DNA from: Chondrinema litorale
GTDB taxonomy: Bacteria > Bacteroidota > Bacteroidia > Cytophagales > Flammeovirgaceae
Length of the DNA: 64,000 nucleotides
Direction of reading: 5' to 3'
Assembly (NCBI RefSeq): GCF_026250525.1
Contig: NZ_CP111047.1
Coordinates: 245,759 to 309,758 of the forward strand
The number at the start of each line of letters is the position of its first letter. Position 1 is the first letter of the stretch. The notes beneath the pieces are model-generated. The model was not told the origin of the DNA. It ran no database searches and saw nothing but the letters and a program-made list of their open reading frames with translations. Positions 62,741 to 64,000 of the stretch are shown piece by piece. The translations under genes were made by a program, and so were the position numbers.

Positions 62741-63976
62741 ATGAAGTCACAAGATTTTATTCGGAAACGACTATTGGGATTCTCACAGATAGCTGCTATT
62801 TTAATCAATCGGGTTGTAAAGAACCTCAGTATTGAAGTGAGTAATTTCTTTAACGCTATTGGTAGTTATTCGGTTTGCAGTAAACAAGCTTTCAGTAAAG
62901 CCCGCAAAAAGTTGAAGTATACTGCCTTTATAGCCCTGAATGGTAAGTATGTACAGGGATTTTATCAAACATCTTTGGTCAGCCTCTATCAAAACACTTA
63001 TTATGTTTTTGCTGTGGATGGAAGTCTATGCCAACTTCCAACCTCACCGGCTATAGTAAAACATTTTGGCCTTTGGAAGAATCATACTGATACAGGTATG
63101 CCCATGGGTAGGTCTTGTGTAGTATATGATGTACTCAATCATGTAGTAATTCAAGGAGCATTAGCGAGTAATTCAGAAAGTGAGCAAGACTTATTTCGAG
63201 GCATTTATCACCAAATTTCTGAGTGCCTGCCTCAGCTCAGTCCCAAAGTTATTTGGCTTATGGATAGAGCTTATCCATCTTATGACCTATGTAAAACCAT
63301 AGACATAAACGGTGGTACTTTCCTGATTCGTTGCAAGCGAAATTTTTGTAAAGAGGTAGCGCAATTTGCAGCTTCTGATAAACTAGAAGATCGGGTGATT
63401 TTATCAGCAAAGGTTTGGTACACAAAAAAAGGTGTGAAAAAAGAAAGCATACATACTCAACCTTTAGCCATAAGAGTTGTAAAAATTCCACTTCCTGGAG
63501 GTGAAATAGAATATTTGATGACCAATCTTGAGCTACCTGCCACAGAGCTTAAAATACTTTATGGTATGCGCTGGGGAATAGAAACTTATTATGATTACTT
63601 AAAGCATACCCTAGAATTGGAAAACTTTTCCAGCAAGACTGCAGAAGGCATATTGCAAGATTATCATGCCAGTTTACTTACCAGTAATTTAATCCAACTA
63701 TTAATTACAGAAGCACAGCAAGAACTTGATGCACTAAAAGGAAAAAAAGGTAATAAATATCACTATCAAATAAACAAGGTAGCAGCTACAGGTATATTAA
63801 GGGGAGAACTGATTAAGCTATTGTTTACTCAAAAAGATATAGCTTACCGATTGAGTCAACTCAAAGAGCAGATAAAAAGAAATAAAAATGCTGTAGTACC
63901 CAATCGCTCCTTCAAAAGACATAAGTTTAAAAGAAGTAGGAGAAAGTTTCATCCTAATAAGAAAAAAGCGCTATGA
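62741..63976 (+). CDS. IS4-family DDE transposase
   Basis: A 411-residue transposase. The acidic triad is visible: FAVDGSLCQLP (first Asp), VIWLMDRAYPSYDLC (second Asp) and YGMRWGIETYYDYLK (Glu in the Y-x2-R-x3-E-x6-K signature of the IS4 family). The C-terminus is very basic (KRHKFKRSRRKFHPNKKKAL). No interruption; likely active. The same gene's last part is at 61182-61474 in inverse orientation. Confidence 0.93.
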   Translation: MKSQDFIRKRLLGFSQIAAILINRVVKNLSIEVSNFFNAIGSYSVCSKQAFSKARKKLKYTAFIALNGKYVQGFYQTSLVSLYQNTYYVFAVDGSLCQLPTSPAIVKHFGLWKNHTDTGMPMGRSCVVYDVLNHVVIQGALASNSESEQDLFRGIYHQISECLPQLSPKVIWLMDRAYPSYDLCKTIDINGGTFLIRCKRNFCKEVAQFAASDKLEDRVILSAKVWYTKKGVKKESIHTQPLAIRVVKIPLPGGEIEYLMTNLELPATELKILYGMRWGIETYYDYLKHTLELENFSSKTAEGILQDYHASLLTSNLIQLLITEAQQELDALKGKKGNKYHYQINKVAATGILRGELIKLLFTQKDIAYRLSQLKEQIKRNKNAVVPNRSFKRHKFKRSRRKFHPNKKKAL

Positions 63977-63979
63977 TGA

Positions 63980-64000
63980 CTTAAGTTGACGGCATTGAGC
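63980..64000. repeat. Right inverted repeat of the IS4-type element
   Basis: CTTAAGTTGACGGCATTGAGC, the exact complement of 62603-62623, reaching the last base of the window. Confidence 0.9.

Larger units (their letters stand above)
62584..64000 (+). mobile_element. Complete IS4-type element, right edge at the window end
   Basis: Starts with the 40-bp end at 62584-62623 and carries one intact transposase gene. The right inverted repeat CTTAAGTTGACGGCATTGAGC (63980-64000) is exactly the complement of GCTCAATGCC...CTTAAG of the left end and runs up to the last base of the window, so the final outer bases, and any target duplication, lie outside. Confidence 0.88.

Noticed and set aside
1..64000. 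CRISPR arrays, tRNA or rRNA genes, prophage genes
   Set aside because: No regularly spaced repeats, no rRNA segments and no phage structural proteins were seen when reading through; tRNA genes cannot be fully excluded by eye.

Overview
This looks like the chromosome of a low-GC Bacteroidota, most likely a marine or particle-associated member of the Cytophagales. The reasons are the TonB-dependent receptor with a carboxypeptidase-like N-terminal domain, a CzcA efflux pump fused to its outer-membrane factor, many lipoproteins and SusB-like GH97/GH92/GH29/GH20 enzymes, and families that are typical of this phylum (DUF5690, DUF6660, fused YeeE halves as separate genes). No rRNA, tRNA or CRISPR array was seen. 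The genus cannot be fixed from the sequence alone.

Layout. 1-560: 5' part of a ThrE-type exporter running off the left edge. 820-6757: one sulfur-compound operon, psrA/phsA-like molybdoenzyme, its Fe-S and NrfD membrane subunits, two YeeE/YedE (thiosulfate-transport family) halves and two rhodanese-fold proteins that both lack the catalytic cysteine. 6987-10827: housekeeping and unknown genes (TPR protein, peptide deformylase, Crp-type regulator). 11000-19433: divalent-metal efflux island (TonB receptor, DUF6660 Cys/His-rich protein, HME-RND pump fused to a TolC-like domain, His-rich adaptor). 19581-21521: Omp85/BamA-like protein. 21532-24050: thiMED thiamine-salvage operon behind a TPP riboswitch. 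24233-26438: peroxiredoxin, AhpD-like protein and AraC regulator. 27074-30955: DUF5690 transporter divergent from an XRE-cupin regulator, an HpnZ-like dehydrogenase and a phosphonatase-like HAD hydrolase; two identical 17-bp palindromes sit before the two divergent genes.

33149-46602 is a glycan-degradation zone (GH20 hexosaminidase, GH29 fucosidase, S9 peptidase, GH92 mannosidase, GH97), interrupted by a complete 1088-bp insertion sequence (13-bp inverted repeats, TAATT target duplication). This set would fit breakdown of host- or eukaryote-type N-glycoproteins. 46724-56682 carries mostly single small genes (NTF2, cupin, dehalogenase-like hydrolase, GNAT, lipoproteins, Raf-kinase-inhibitor-like protein, AraC regulator, GH88/105 hydrolase, SGNH and esterase-like hydrolases). 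56690-61111 is a minus-strand run of poorly characterised proteins ending in a DUF4180 gene.

61139-64000 is a rearranged patch: a 3' remnant of an IS4-type element, directly abutting the C-terminal tail of a lost, apparently toxin-like protein, then a leucine-rich-repeat protein in the position of an immunity gene, then a full-length copy of the same IS4-type element in opposite orientation. I consider this the best candidate for a decayed interbacterial toxin/immunity locus. The other points most worth attention are the cysteine-less rhodaneses (one with a Lys-rich tail ending in Gly-Gly-Cys-Ser) and the palindrome-controlled phosphonate-type cluster.
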